A stretch of 64,000 bases of DNA, taken from the NCBI RefSeq assembly GCF_000022325.1, contig NC_012034.1, forward strand, positions 2,710,001 to 2,774,000. The letters are read 5' to 3'. How positions within the stretch are numbered: position 1 is the stretch's first letter; each line of letters opens with the position of its first letter. The notes below the pieces were generated by a model, which saw nothing but the letters and a program-made list of their open reading frames with translations, made no database searches and was not told the DNA's origin. This document shows positions 35,160-43,987 of this stretch, piece by piece. The position numbers were made by a program, and so were the translations under genes. The DNA comes from Caldicellulosiruptor bescii DSM 6725. Lineage in GTDB: Bacteria; Bacillota; Thermoanaerobacteria; Caldicellulosiruptorales; Caldicellulosiruptoraceae.

Positions 35160-36388
35160 ATCAAAAGATTTTGGAGCTTGCAAAGTCAGCTTTAAATAAA
35201 AAGGCAGCTTATGGGCAAGATGTTGACCTTTCCCAGTTTGAAGAAGCAGAGGAAAAAGACCAGATTTCAGAGCTCTCTAAACTTCCAGAAGAGATTCAAA
35301 AGACAATACTAAATGCAGGAATAGAGGTATCTGAAGAAGGCCGGTCGGGAAGTTTTTTGCAGCTTGACCACTCTGTTGTATACAGACGGCTTCAGCAAAG
35401 GTACCATGGCCAGCTTGAGATTTTGGACATAAATGAAGCTTTGGAAAAGTATCCAGAGGTTCGCGAAAAGTATTTCTGGAAAGCGGTAAAGCCTGACAGG
35501 GATAAATACACTGCATTTTCGGCAACACACCCTGCCCACGGGTATTTTATAAGAGTGTTCAAAGGGCAGAAGGTTGAAAAGCCAATACAGGCGTGCCTGC
35601 TTTTGCAGGAAAATGCAAGGATACAAAACGTGCACAATATTGTTATCTTAGAAGAAGGTGCAGAGGTCCAGATTATAAACGGATGCGCAACAGCACCAAA
35701 GGTAAAGGAAGGGCTGCACATTGGAATTTCTGAGTTTTACCTTGAAAAGGGAAGCAGGCTCACATTTACAATGGTTCACAATTGGGCAGAAGATTTTTAT
35801 GTCAGACCCCGTGGAGTGACCATTGTTGAAGATGATGCTGTGTTTGTTTCAAACTACGTGCTTTTAAAACCTGTGAAGTCCATACAGTCGTTTCCCATTG
35901 CAATCTTGAAAGGAAAAAACTCGGTTGCATCCTTTAACTCGCTCTTGTATGGGCTAAAAGACTCTGAGATTGACATGGGATCGCATATAATACTGGAAGG
36001 TGAAAATTCAAGTGGCCAAGCAATTTCAAGGGCTATTGTAAAAGACAGGGCAAAGATATACTCGCGTGGAATTCTGGAGGCGCGGCAGAACCACTCAAAA
36101 GCGCACCTTGACTGCCGAGGAATACTTTTATCAAGCAACGGAATGATGTATGCTGTGCCAGAACTATTATCAGACGGTGCGCCACAGAGCCACCTTTCAC
36201 ATGAGGCAGCAATAGGTCCCATTGCCGAAGAAGAAGTAGAATACCTGATGAGCAGAGGACTTTCAAAAGATGAGGCAATATCTCTTATAACCCAAGGGTT
36301 TATGGATGTAAAAATACTTGGGCTTCCCAAACATCTTGAAAATTATATACAGGAGCTTATTTTGCAGACCCAGGAGGAGAATATGTAA
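35138..36388 (+). CDS. sufB: SufB/SufD-family Fe-S scaffold protein
   Basis: A 416-residue member with a helical N-terminus and the beta-helix core (FYVRPRGVTIVEDDAVFVSNYVLL, GLKDSEIDMGSHIILEG) and the C-terminal SHEAAIGPIAEEEVEYLMSRGLSKDEA that binds SufC. It is the only SufB/D paralogue here, and no SufS, SufU or SufT follows. TTG 35138, 8 bases after GGGAGGTG, is the best start and lies within sufC. Such a two-gene unit resembles the minimal SufCB (SMS) systems of anaerobes and archaea. Confidence 0.88.
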   Translation: MSSRHYIDQKILELAKSALNKKAAYGQDVDLSQFEEAEEKDQISELSKLPEEIQKTILNAGIEVSEEGRSGSFLQLDHSVVYRRLQQRYHGQLEILDINEALEKYPEVREKYFWKAVKPDRDKYTAFSATHPAHGYFIRVFKGQKVEKPIQACLLLQENARIQNVHNIVILEEGAEVQIINGCATAPKVKEGLHIGISEFYLEKGSRLTFTMVHNWAEDFYVRPRGVTIVEDDAVFVSNYVLLKPVKSIQSFPIAILKGKNSVASFNSLLYGLKDSEIDMGSHIILEGENSSGQAISRAIVKDRAKIYSRGILEARQNHSKAHLDCRGILLSSNGMMYAVPELLSDGAPQSHLSHEAAIGPIAEEEVEYLMSRGLSKDEAISLITQGFMDVKILGLPKHLENYIQELILQTQEENM

Positions 36389-36394
36389 AAATAA

Positions 36395-36484
36395 GGCAAG
36401 GTGGCAAAGCCTGAACTACTATCCGTTTATTTGGATAGTTAAGGCTTCTTTTGAGCTAAAGTCCTAAGAGTTTGCTGCCTTGCC
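36395..36484 (+). other. Compact three-way-junction RNA element of unknown function
   Basis: A 14-bp closing helix (36395-36408 with 36471-36484) encloses two hairpins: one with ACTATCC/GGATAGT (36418-36424 with 36433-36439) supported by GCCT/AGGC, and one CTTTT/AAGAG (36448-36452 with 36466-36470). The closing helix uses two G-U pairs that form only in the plus-strand RNA, so the structure is likely plus-strand specific. It could be a 3' UTR element of the suf transcript, an elaborate terminator, or a small RNA; I know no matching family. Confidence 0.5.
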
Positions 36485-36496
36485 CATTTTATATTT

Positions 36497-37684
36497 TTAT
36501 TCGTACCTTAGCGCCTCAATAGGATTTAAGCGTGCTGCTTTCTCTGCCGGAAGCATTCCAAAAATAACTCCTACCAAAACCGAAATTCCAAAAGCCAGAA
36601 AAGCCCACTTTAGCGAATATACAGGCTCAACCCCAGGAATCCTCGAAATCCCCACGGCAATTACAAAAAACCCAAGCAATATACCAATTATACCACCAAC
36701 ACCTGTTATAACCATCGACTCTATGAGAAACTGTACTCTAATATCCTTTCTCTTTGCTCCAATTGCTTTTCGAATCCCAATCTCTCTTGTTCTTTCTGTG
36801 ACAGACACAAGCATAATATTCATAATTCCAATGCCACCAACTACAAGAGAGATTGTAGCAATGCCACCAAGTATTATCATCAGAAGATATGTTATTTGAT
36901 TTAGAGTTGACATAAGTTCAGACATATCATAAACTGTATAGTTTTCTTCTTTTTTTACGATACTGCTCAAATATGCTTTTATTCTCTTTTTAACCTCATT
37001 GTTCTTATCAGCAGAAACTGTACGTACCAAAAAATTTTTCACAAGCGCATAGTCGTCTGTCGAGAGGCTATCTAAGGCAAATAAGGGCACTATGATACTG
37101 TCGTCAACCGTGTTGTCCCTTCCGCCCTGTTTTTCTTTCAAAACTCCAACCACCTTGAAAACCTGACCATTTACGTTTATCTCTTGCCCCACTGGATTTT
37201 GGCTATTAAATAGCTTTTTCTGTATCCTCGAACCTATCACTGACACTTTTTGCCTAAAATCACTGTCTACAGGACTTATAAACCTTCCTTTTGAAAGTGC
37301 AAGGTTTTGTATCATCATGTACTCGGCTGTTGCACCAATAATCTGGCACTCCTCTTTTTTACCTCTGAAAATTGCCTGAGCAGGATATTGGACAAATGGG
37401 CTCACACCCAGGATAACATCGTTATTTTTCCTTGCAAACTCTAAAAATTGATCAACCGAAATATCTTCGCTCTTTGAAACTGGATTTATAAAAACATACA
37501 CAAGGTTTGTACCAAGCTTTTCTATCTCTTTTGTAATACCAGCTGTGGTGCCCTCAGCAAGCCCCACAGCTGCAACCACTGCTCCGACACCTATGACAAC
37601 ACCAAGAAGTGTTAGAAATGACCTTAGCCTGTTGAGAAAAATACTCTGGATTGCCATCTTGCAAGAAAGCAAAAACTTCTCCAT
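36497..37684 (-). CDS. MacB-type FtsX-family permease without its own ATPase
   Basis: A 395-residue permease with N-terminal helix (MAIQSIFLNRLRSFLTLLGVVIGVGAVV), a periplasmic-type core and the C-terminal block ISLVVGGIGIMNIMLVSVTERTREIGIRKAIGA, ending LNPIEALRYE. It is paralogous to the permease at 16613. ATG 37684 is preceded by AAGGGGAAG; the longer frame overlaps the adaptor gene. No ATPase gene accompanies it, so it may borrow the one at 15895 or another. Confidence 0.87.
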   Translation of the reverse strand: MEKFLLSCKMAIQSIFLNRLRSFLTLLGVVIGVGAVVAAVGLAEGTTAGITKEIEKLGTNLVYVFINPVSKSEDISVDQFLEFARKNNDVILGVSPFVQYPAQAIFRGKKEECQIIGATAEYMMIQNLALSKGRFISPVDSDFRQKVSVIGSRIQKKLFNSQNPVGQEINVNGQVFKVVGVLKEKQGGRDNTVDDSIIVPLFALDSLSTDDYALVKNFLVRTVSADKNNEVKKRIKAYLSSIVKKEENYTVYDMSELMSTLNQITYLLMIILGGIATISLVVGGIGIMNIMLVSVTERTREIGIRKAIGAKRKDIRVQFLIESMVITGVGGIIGILLGFFVIAVGISRIPGVEPVYSLKWAFLAFGISVLVGVIFGMLPAEKAARLNPIEALRYE

Positions 37685-37703
37685 CGCACAACATCTTCCC
37701 CTT

Positions 37704-39353
37704 TTAGTAGAAAAGACTTTGACCCTGTTTTTCAGTATCAAACTTTGGAAGCACCACTTCTTCGCCCTCGATGAGCCCTTCCAAGATTTCAACATATTTA
37801 TCTGTTGTCATGCCAAGTTTGACTGCCCTTTTTTCTGCATCTTTATAGTAAGAGCTGTCAAGTCCGTATTCGTCTGTTTTCTGGCTGGTTTTTTGTTCTT
37901 TGTTTTTCTCAGAAGTTTTAGCCTTTTGTTGTGGGTAAACATACACATAATATTTTCCATCATCTTTGTGAACTGCTTCAACTGGTACAACCAGCGCATT
38001 TTCCTTGGACTTTAAGATAATCTCTGCTTCTGCGTGCATCCCAATCTTTATATTACTGTTATTTTCAAATTCTATCTTAACAACAAACTTTGAGACGCTA
38101 CCATTGCTATCCGATTGTGCCTTTTCAGAAATCTCTGCAACATACCCTTCTAAAGGCCTATTTCTTGTACTTCCTACCGCATCAAGCTTTATGTTAACCT
38201 TCTGCCCAGGCTTTATCTTCAAAATGTCAAGTTCTTCCACCTGAGCACTTATAACAAGGTGTTTCGGGTCATACACTGAACATATCATCTGCCCAACAGT
38301 CACCACATCACCATCCTGGAGATTCAAATCAGCTATTTTGCCGTCAATTGGAGCTAAAACCTCATAGTTTTTCAAATCATCTTCGGCTGCTTTTATTTGG
38401 GATTTTATATCCTCTATCTTTAAATCAAGCTGCTTTATTTGCATCTCAACCTCGTCGGTTGAAAACTTCAAAAGCAAGCTACCTGTTTTTACCTTCTGCC
38501 CATTTTCAACAAAAACCTTTTCTACTCTGCCAGAAACAGGGCTTACAATGATCTTTTTTGAAAATACCTCTAAAATACCTTCGCTAAGAGATGTCACTTT
38601 TTCACCGTTTGAAAGCTTTAAACTTACACTTGCCCTCATACCCTCTGTCAAGCTACCGTTTTTGTTTGAAACTACCACCTTTGCATCAAACACCATCACA
38701 CCATCCTGATTTTTGTATATCCTGCTTCCCAAGCCTTCAACAACACCGTCGACCCTGTCCATAAGATCAGATACCACAACCTCTGCCTTCTGTCCTCTTT
38801 TTACCTTTCCATAACACCAGGCAGGAAGCTGCACGCTCAGCTTCATCTTTGAGTCATCAACAATGGTCATTACCTGCATTTCTTGACTGACAAACATACC
38901 TTCACTTGTTGTAAGATTTTGCACAAAACCGTCCTGGGGAGATTTTAAAGTAAAGTTTTGAAGCTGTCTTTGAAAATTTTCTCTTTGAAGTTCAAGATCT
39001 AAAAGCTGTCTTTTCAAAGCCTCTATCTTAAAAACTGCCTGGCTGTCATCTATCTTAGCGATTAAATCTCCTTTTTTGACATACTGCCCGTTTTTGACAA
39101 AAATTTTTTCTATAGCTCCATTTACCTTCGAGATGACATTTCTTGTGTTGCTGCTTTGCACAATGCCAGACACCAAAAGTGTTTGCTTTAAAGAAATCTT
39201 TTGTACCTTTGCAGTCCTTGGCTTAGATGAAGCATTCTTTTTGCTCCCAGATGGCATAGTTAAAACAAGTGTTAAAATAAATCCCACTAATATAAGTAAC
39301 ACAATAATTACAGCTTTTTGCCAGTTTTTTAGACCTTTTGCAGTGTTTTGCAT
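37704..39353 (-). CDS. Duplicated-module HlyD/MacA-type adaptor protein
   Basis: A 549-residue adaptor, much longer than the usual 350-420. After a membrane anchor it carries two consecutive adaptor units: the first has ISKVNGAIEKIFVKNGQYVKKGDLIAKID and LKSPQDGFVQNLTT, the second has VSPVSGRVEKVFVENGQKVKTGSLLLKF and VLAPIDGKIADLNLQDGD. Only a short first coiled coil is present. ATG 39353 lies about 11 bases after AAGGAG. It lies between a Yip1-domain gene and the permease gene with 19 bp to the latter. Confidence 0.82.
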   Translation of the reverse strand: MQNTAKGLKNWQKAVIIVLLILVGFILTLVLTMPSGSKKNASSKPRTAKVQKISLKQTLLVSGIVQSSNTRNVISKVNGAIEKIFVKNGQYVKKGDLIAKIDDSQAVFKIEALKRQLLDLELQRENFQRQLQNFTLKSPQDGFVQNLTTSEGMFVSQEMQVMTIVDDSKMKLSVQLPAWCYGKVKRGQKAEVVVSDLMDRVDGVVEGLGSRIYKNQDGVMVFDAKVVVSNKNGSLTEGMRASVSLKLSNGEKVTSLSEGILEVFSKKIIVSPVSGRVEKVFVENGQKVKTGSLLLKFSTDEVEMQIKQLDLKIEDIKSQIKAAEDDLKNYEVLAPIDGKIADLNLQDGDVVTVGQMICSVYDPKHLVISAQVEELDILKIKPGQKVNIKLDAVGSTRNRPLEGYVAEISEKAQSDSNGSVSKFVVKIEFENNSNIKIGMHAEAEIILKSKENALVVPVEAVHKDDGKYYVYVYPQQKAKTSEKNKEQKTSQKTDEYGLDSSYYKDAEKRAVKLGMTTDKYVEILEGLIEGEEVVLPKFDTEKQGQSLFY

Positions 39354-39372
39354 GTGAGAATACTCTCCTTTT

Positions 39373-40035
39373 TTATCTGCCACCAAACTTCATAAAGTTT
39401 TGCGTAAACATTGAAACAATGGGCATTATGAGTGTGACTGCACTATAGACAATACTTACAATAATACTTTTTGCTTTGTTAAGTTCACAGGCAGCAAACA
39501 CTCCAACGCCAATCAATACATACCGCCAGATAGCAAACACATGCAGGTATGTTCTTATAAAATACTTAAAATCCATTTGAATGTCCAAAATGTTCAAATT
39601 TACGACCCTGGCATATATCACATAGAAGATGTAATATGGAATCATCACAAGATTTGCAACTGCTACAATTGTAAGTGCTCTTTTGTAATCAATCTCACCA
39701 CCTGCAAGCCTTACAATTATGAGCAAGACAAAGGAAGCAATAAAAAATGAAATAATGGTATGTAAAAATGTTGTTCCTGCTAAATAAATAGGTGATTTTG
39801 TAAATTTTAGGTTTTTTAAAGTAGCTTCTTGTACTTGCGGATCTTCAGTGAATCTTTTTACATACTCTAACATAGCTTCATCTGAGATTTTAGGCAAAAA
39901 AAACGTAGTAAGTGCTGCTACTATCGGTATAAAAAATATTAAAATCACAAAGTCTGGCTTTTCTTTGACTTTCTGAAATACTTTTGTTGGTGAAATAACA
40001 AGATTCAGAAGATTTGATGGCTTCAAGTATTCCAT
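39373..40035 (-). CDS. Yip1-domain membrane protein
   Basis: A 220-residue protein with five hydrophobic segments and the Yip1/DUF1282-type pattern SPTKVFQKVKEKPDFVILIFFIPIVAAL at the N-terminus. It starts with an ATG after AAGGAGGAG and heads the operon Yip1-adaptor-permease. In Firmicutes Yip1 proteins are commonly encoded next to MacAB-like exporters, with unknown role. Confidence 0.75.
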   Translation of the reverse strand: MEYLKPSNLLNLVISPTKVFQKVKEKPDFVILIFFIPIVAALTTFFLPKISDEAMLEYVKRFTEDPQVQEATLKNLKFTKSPIYLAGTTFLHTIISFFIASFVLLIIVRLAGGEIDYKRALTIVAVANLVMIPYYIFYVIYARVVNLNILDIQMDFKYFIRTYLHVFAIWRYVLIGVGVFAACELNKAKSIIVSIVYSAVTLIMPIVSMFTQNFMKFGGR

Positions 40036-40474
40036 ACCTTAAACTCCTCCTTTTTAATTTAATCAAAATTTGCACAGTTACTTCTATTTACTATGATTAT
40101 TAAAATATCAACCACCTTTTATATTATAATTCATTTTCCAGTTTAAAACAACAATATTTTATGAACCTTTAATTTTGTTAAAATATTTTATTTCTTGTCC
40201 TACAAATCACAAGGATTTAATTAAAATTGCGCTTAGGAAGTTAAATTATGCTAAACCTTTTAAACAAAAGCACCATAATTATCACCAATCCATTTAGTCC
40301 ATATATACCACACTTTGCATAAAAAGTGAGGTCAATGTTATACATACTAAAAATAATTGGTATTACAATTGCAATTTTACTCACTCTTTTTGCTTTTGAT
40401 AACCATTAATGTGAACAAAAAGCTAAAACAAAATTTATTACAAAAAATATTATGAACACAAATTGCTGTTTCTA

Positions 40475-40663
40475 TTATTTTTTTGTTTTTCTCCCCATTT
40501 TTAATAATTCTGCTTGAAACCACCCATGCCAAACAAATAATAAAATAAAAATTATTATTGCTGCTTTAATACTCTTAACATTAAAAAATACCTTTGCAAT
40601 AACAGCACTCAATATAATTAAGATAACCCCAATAATATATAACCATATTTTTTTGTTACTCAT
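40475..40663 (-). CDS. Small membrane protein, likely bacteriocin self-immunity (CirE-like position)
   Basis: A 62-residue protein with two hydrophobic segments (WLYIIGVILIILSAVIAKVFF and AAIIIFILLFVWHGWF) and a basic C-terminus (LLKMGRKTKK). ATG 40663 follows GGGAGG; the upstream ATG-like codon overlaps the ATPase. It is the last gene of the circular-bacteriocin operon, the place where circularin-type clusters carry a small cationic two-helix immunity protein. Function is inferred from size, topology and position. Confidence 0.7.
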   Translation of the reverse strand: MSNKKIWLYIIGVILIILSAVIAKVFFNVKSIKAAIIIFILLFVWHGWFQAELLKMGRKTKK

Positions 40664-40684
40664 TTTAAACCCTCCCTGACACAA

Positions 40685-41323
40685 TTAATTAGCCTTTTGT
40701 AAAAAACCAAAGTCAATAATTTTATCACACATTAACTTATCATTATCTGAATGCGAAACAATTAAAAATGATTTATCCTGTTTTTTCATTTCAAAAATAA
40801 TATTTGCCAAAGCTACTTTACTTTCTTTATCTAAACTATTAAATGGTTCATCCATAAGATACAACTCGGCATTTTTAGCCAGCATCATAGCTATAAACAA
40901 TTTTTGTCTCATTCCTGCTGAATATTCTAAAATAGGTTGTTTTAGATACATATCTATATTTAATAAATTGCAAAATTCATACACTTTTTTAGTGTACTCG
41001 TTTTCATTAAAAATATATGAAAAAAACTTTATATTTTTAAAGCCAGAAAGATTTTCAAGTAAATATATTCTGTCAGGAACATATGAAAATTTAAATTTTA
41101 TATCAGAAAATTTTACTTGTTTACCATTCAAATAGGCTGCGTAAACCAGATTTTCATCATCAATTATTCCCATTAAAATTTTAAGAAATGTAGTCTTCCC
41201 ACTTCCATTCGGTCCTATAATTTTTATTACCTCATTCTTATTAATAGACAAATTTAAATCTCTTAATATATACTTCTTTCCATCATAGCTGTATCTGAGA
41301 TTTTCTATTTGTAGATAAGCCAT
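40685..41323 (-). CDS. ABC ATPase of the circular-bacteriocin export/immunity complex (CirD-like)
   Basis: A 212-residue ATPase with Walker A GPNGSGKTT (near residue 37), signature YSAGMRQKLFIAM, Walker B ELYLMDEPFNSLD and switch region IVSHSDN. It has no fused membrane part and would work with the SpoIIM-like and large membrane proteins encoded upstream. ATG 41323 follows GAGGTGA. The stop is directly followed by the small membrane protein. Confidence 0.85.
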   Translation of the reverse strand: MAYLQIENLRYSYDGKKYILRDLNLSINKNEVIKIIGPNGSGKTTFLKILMGIIDDENLVYAAYLNGKQVKFSDIKFKFSYVPDRIYLLENLSGFKNIKFFSYIFNENEYTKKVYEFCNLLNIDMYLKQPILEYSAGMRQKLFIAMMLAKNAELYLMDEPFNSLDKESKVALANIIFEMKKQDKSFLIVSHSDNDKLMCDKIIDFGFLQKAN

Positions 41324-41360
41324 TTTATTTCACCTCAAGAACGTGTAAGTTAATAATTTT

Positions 41361-41909
41361 TCATGCGTAATAAGATACAAGAGATTCGATAATTGCGGCA
41401 AAAGCTACAAGAACAGTTGCTAAAAAAATTAAAAAAAGAACTCCTCTTAAATATATGTATGAGTGTCTTTGTTGATTCATTGAATTTTTTGAAATTACAT
41501 AAACAACTTTCAAAGGATAATAACCTAACGACGAAAAAAGTAAAAACCCGGTAATCTCAAATATAGCATGTGGCAATATGTATTTAATAATTGGTAGCCA
41601 CCCATAACTATTATAAACACTTGCAAGAATATAGCCCAAAGTAATTCCATTATATATAACGTAAAACGTTGTCCCTATCCCAAATGATATAATACCAAAA
41701 AGTAAAGCCTTTGAGCAAGTTAATATATTATTTTTAAATATATCTAAAAACGTCAATTTAGTTAAATTTATTTTAATATCTTTATTATAGCCTATAAGAA
41801 TCCCTACACTTAAAGAAAGTCCATAAAACATAAGTGCAATTAAAAATAAGGGTTTAATCTCTTTAATAGTCTTTATTATAACTACCCTTAATTTTTCTTT
41901 TTTTTGCAT
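41361..41909 (-). CDS. SpoIIM/DUF95-family membrane protein of the bacteriocin cluster (CirC-like)
   Basis: A 182-residue protein with five or so membrane helices. The family core is GIISFGIGTTFYVIYNGITLGYILA and the characteristic LPHAIFEITGFLLFSSLGY. DUF95 proteins are a near-constant part of circular-bacteriocin loci, acting in secretion or circularisation. ATG 41909 lies about 9 bases after GGAAGG, inside the 3' end of the preceding gene (47-bp overlap). Confidence 0.82.
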   Translation of the reverse strand: MQKKEKLRVVIIKTIKEIKPLFLIALMFYGLSLSVGILIGYNKDIKINLTKLTFLDIFKNNILTCSKALLFGIISFGIGTTFYVIYNGITLGYILASVYNSYGWLPIIKYILPHAIFEITGFLLFSSLGYYPLKVVYVISKNSMNQQRHSYIYLRGVLFLIFLATVLVAFAAIIESLVSYYA

Positions 41910-43614
41910 AATTATCAACCTTCCCAACCCCTATACATAGACTTGAAACATAACAAAAACAAACAGCTATATAACAATACAACCATTCAATACCTTTAAG
42001 TAAAGAAAATATTGAGTTAACCACCAATAAGCAATTTGGTATAAATAATAAATAGTATCTTACAATTGTAATTGGAGCTTTAAGCGTAGCCATAATAAAC
42101 CCATTATTTTCTGTTTCGCCATATATGAGTAAATGTTGTATGTTTTTTGTGAAATATAAGTAATAAGGTTTTATTAATTGAACTATCGCATGCTTCATTG
42201 CAAACAAAATTATTAAAATATTGAACAAAAGAAAAACTGCCTTTAATTTCAAACTATACAAAAATATTAGTGTTATTAATAACGAACCAATCAGTATCGG
42301 TAAAGCAGAAAAAACAATTAGAACTTTAATCTTCGGTATCATTAGTCCATCCCAAAATCTAAAATCTTCGCTACAGTATATTGCTAAACTTACTTTTTTG
42401 TCATAATTAAATTTAAATAAGTCTTCAATCATGAAATTGCATGTTCCAATATATCCATACATAATAAGATAAATACATATAAAATGAATAATTATAGAAA
42501 CATAAAAACTCTGTATTGTTCCTGCTACTGCTATACTCACACCTGTTGCAAAGAATAATTCATATGGGAAAAGACATCCTATAATTTTATTTGGCTCTAA
42601 ATTTTTGAGGTAATTTATAAACAAGCACATATCCTTATAAAATCCAGCTTTTAATGAATTGTTATTTATTTTTGGTTTAGCATATCTACAAAATAAGTAA
42701 CAAAATATGCTTTTTACTATACTATTAATGCTTCTTCCTTTTTTATAATGGAAAAGCCTCTTAGATTTACCAGGGTTCTTTCTTAATATATAAAATATTG
42801 TAAAGCAAATTATAATTTCTATTATTACAGCTACTATGTATGTCTTATAATTTTTTGACATATTATTAACTATATCAGACAAATCTTCTACTTTATGAAC
42901 ATAGTAATAACACTTTTTGTTAAAATGATTATTCATAATATTATCGAGGTTAATTAATATTTTTTCTAAAGGCACTTTTAAAGCCTTATATTTATTTATA
43001 ACTGCACGTAAACCATAGATAAATTGAATTCCAAATTTAGCCATAAAAAATACAATTAACGTTGCGTAACTTCTTAAAAAAAGAAATGAAAAATAAATTC
43101 TATATGTAGTATTACTGTTTAAAATATATTTTAAACAGTAAATTAACAAAAAAAGTACTTCAACAAATACATAAAACACTAAAAGCCAAGTCATATTATG
43201 TAATAATGTTAAAATTATTATGAGAAACTTCATTAAAATAATTTCAATTTGTCTCGAAAAGTAGGGATACAGAAAAAACACCTTAAATGCTATTTCCTTG
43301 TTTGGTAAATATATGCATAATAACTCAAATTCTGATTTCTGTTGTAACCTACTTATGCTAACGTTATAAAACAAATTTAAGTTTATCAATAAATAAACTA
43401 ATAAAAAGATTAAACATTCCATATTTTTGTTATAATTATTCGAAATCTTTAACATCATACTTACTACGTAATAGAAAAAGACAAGGCTTAATATTTTTAA
43501 TAGAATATAAATAATCTCCCACCTTTTTAAATTAAAAATTTTAGCAATTCTTTTATATTTTTTCGATAATTCTTCTTGGATAAGCAAAAAATATATTTTC
43601 AAAAACCTTACCAC
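41863..43614 (-). CDS. Large polytopic membrane protein of the bacteriocin cluster (CirB-like)
   Basis: A 583-residue, very hydrophobic and AT-rich protein with around twelve predicted membrane helices. I recognise no motif, but in circularin A and related clusters a membrane protein of this size (CirB) follows the structural gene and is needed for production. GTG 43614 sits 5 bases after GAGGGGG. Codon and base composition are more AT-rich than the flanking MacAB-like and ABC genes, consistent with horizontal transfer. Confidence 0.72.
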   Translation of the reverse strand: MVRFLKIYFLLIQEELSKKYKRIAKIFNLKRWEIIYILLKILSLVFFYYVVSMMLKISNNYNKNMECLIFLLVYLLINLNLFYNVSISRLQQKSEFELLCIYLPNKEIAFKVFFLYPYFSRQIEIILMKFLIIILTLLHNMTWLLVFYVFVEVLFLLIYCLKYILNSNTTYRIYFSFLFLRSYATLIVFFMAKFGIQFIYGLRAVINKYKALKVPLEKILINLDNIMNNHFNKKCYYYVHKVEDLSDIVNNMSKNYKTYIVAVIIEIIICFTIFYILRKNPGKSKRLFHYKKGRSINSIVKSIFCYLFCRYAKPKINNNSLKAGFYKDMCLFINYLKNLEPNKIIGCLFPYELFFATGVSIAVAGTIQSFYVSIIIHFICIYLIMYGYIGTCNFMIEDLFKFNYDKKVSLAIYCSEDFRFWDGLMIPKIKVLIVFSALPILIGSLLITLIFLYSLKLKAVFLLFNILIILFAMKHAIVQLIKPYYLYFTKNIQHLLIYGETENNGFIMATLKAPITIVRYYLLFIPNCLLVVNSIFSLLKGIEWLYCYIAVCFCYVSSLCIGVGKVDNYAKKRKIKGSYNKDY

Positions 43615-43692
43615 TTTAACCCCCTCTTATCAATTTCGAGCTTTTAAAAAATCTTTAATTAGAAAATTTAATTTTGTGATAAAATTATTAAT

Positions 43693-43730
43693 GCAAGGGA
43701 TCGTCTTTATGATTTAAGCTGACCCCTTGC
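43693..43730 (-). terminator. Attenuating hairpin after the bacteriocin structural gene
   Basis: GCAAGGG and CCCTTGC (43693-43699 with 43724-43730) close a hairpin just downstream of the precursor stop, followed on the minus strand by an AT-rich tail. It would allow high expression of the precursor and lower expression of the export genes. Confidence 0.55.
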
Positions 43731-43762
43731 AAAAGAGTTTGAAAAAATTAATCACTAAAACT

Positions 43763-43987
43763 TTACCATAATATAGTTCCCCTCAACCCAAGTTGTGCGA
43801 CCTTACTTTTAACTAGGTTAATAAAAGCTGTCCAGCCACCTTCCAAGATAATAGCACTAACCCCAGCTGTAAGAATAGATGTTAAAGCTATTATAATTGA
43901 AACTATTGTGGATCCGGTAAGTATAATATTTACGATAGTTACAGCAAGAGTTTCAGGAATTCCTAATGTTGCAGCTACATATAGCAT
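43763..43987 (-). CDS. Circular bacteriocin precursor, circularin A/uberolysin type
   Basis: A 74-residue peptide that reads MLY followed by VAATLGIPETLAVTIVNIIL, then TGSTIVSIIIALTSILTAG and ending LRGTILW. It aligns along its length with circularin A (three-residue leader, VAGALGVQ, TTIVNVIL, GW-x-F, C-terminal aromatic). Predicted maturation removes MLY and joins V4 to W74 to give a 71-residue head-to-tail circle of four or five helices with the cationic patch KSKVAQLGLR. A very strong AGGGGAGGTGA site precedes ATG 43987. The operon following it matches cirBCDE. Confidence 0.87.
   Translation of the reverse strand: MLYVAATLGIPETLAVTIVNIILTGSTIVSIIIALTSILTAGVSAIILEGGWTAFINLVKSKVAQLGLRGTILW

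Noticed and set aside
36395-36484. Possible known riboswitch (c-di-GMP, fluoride or THF type)
   Set aside because: The conserved cores of those classes are not present, and the element follows sufB and faces a convergent gene, so it does not precede a plus-strand gene.
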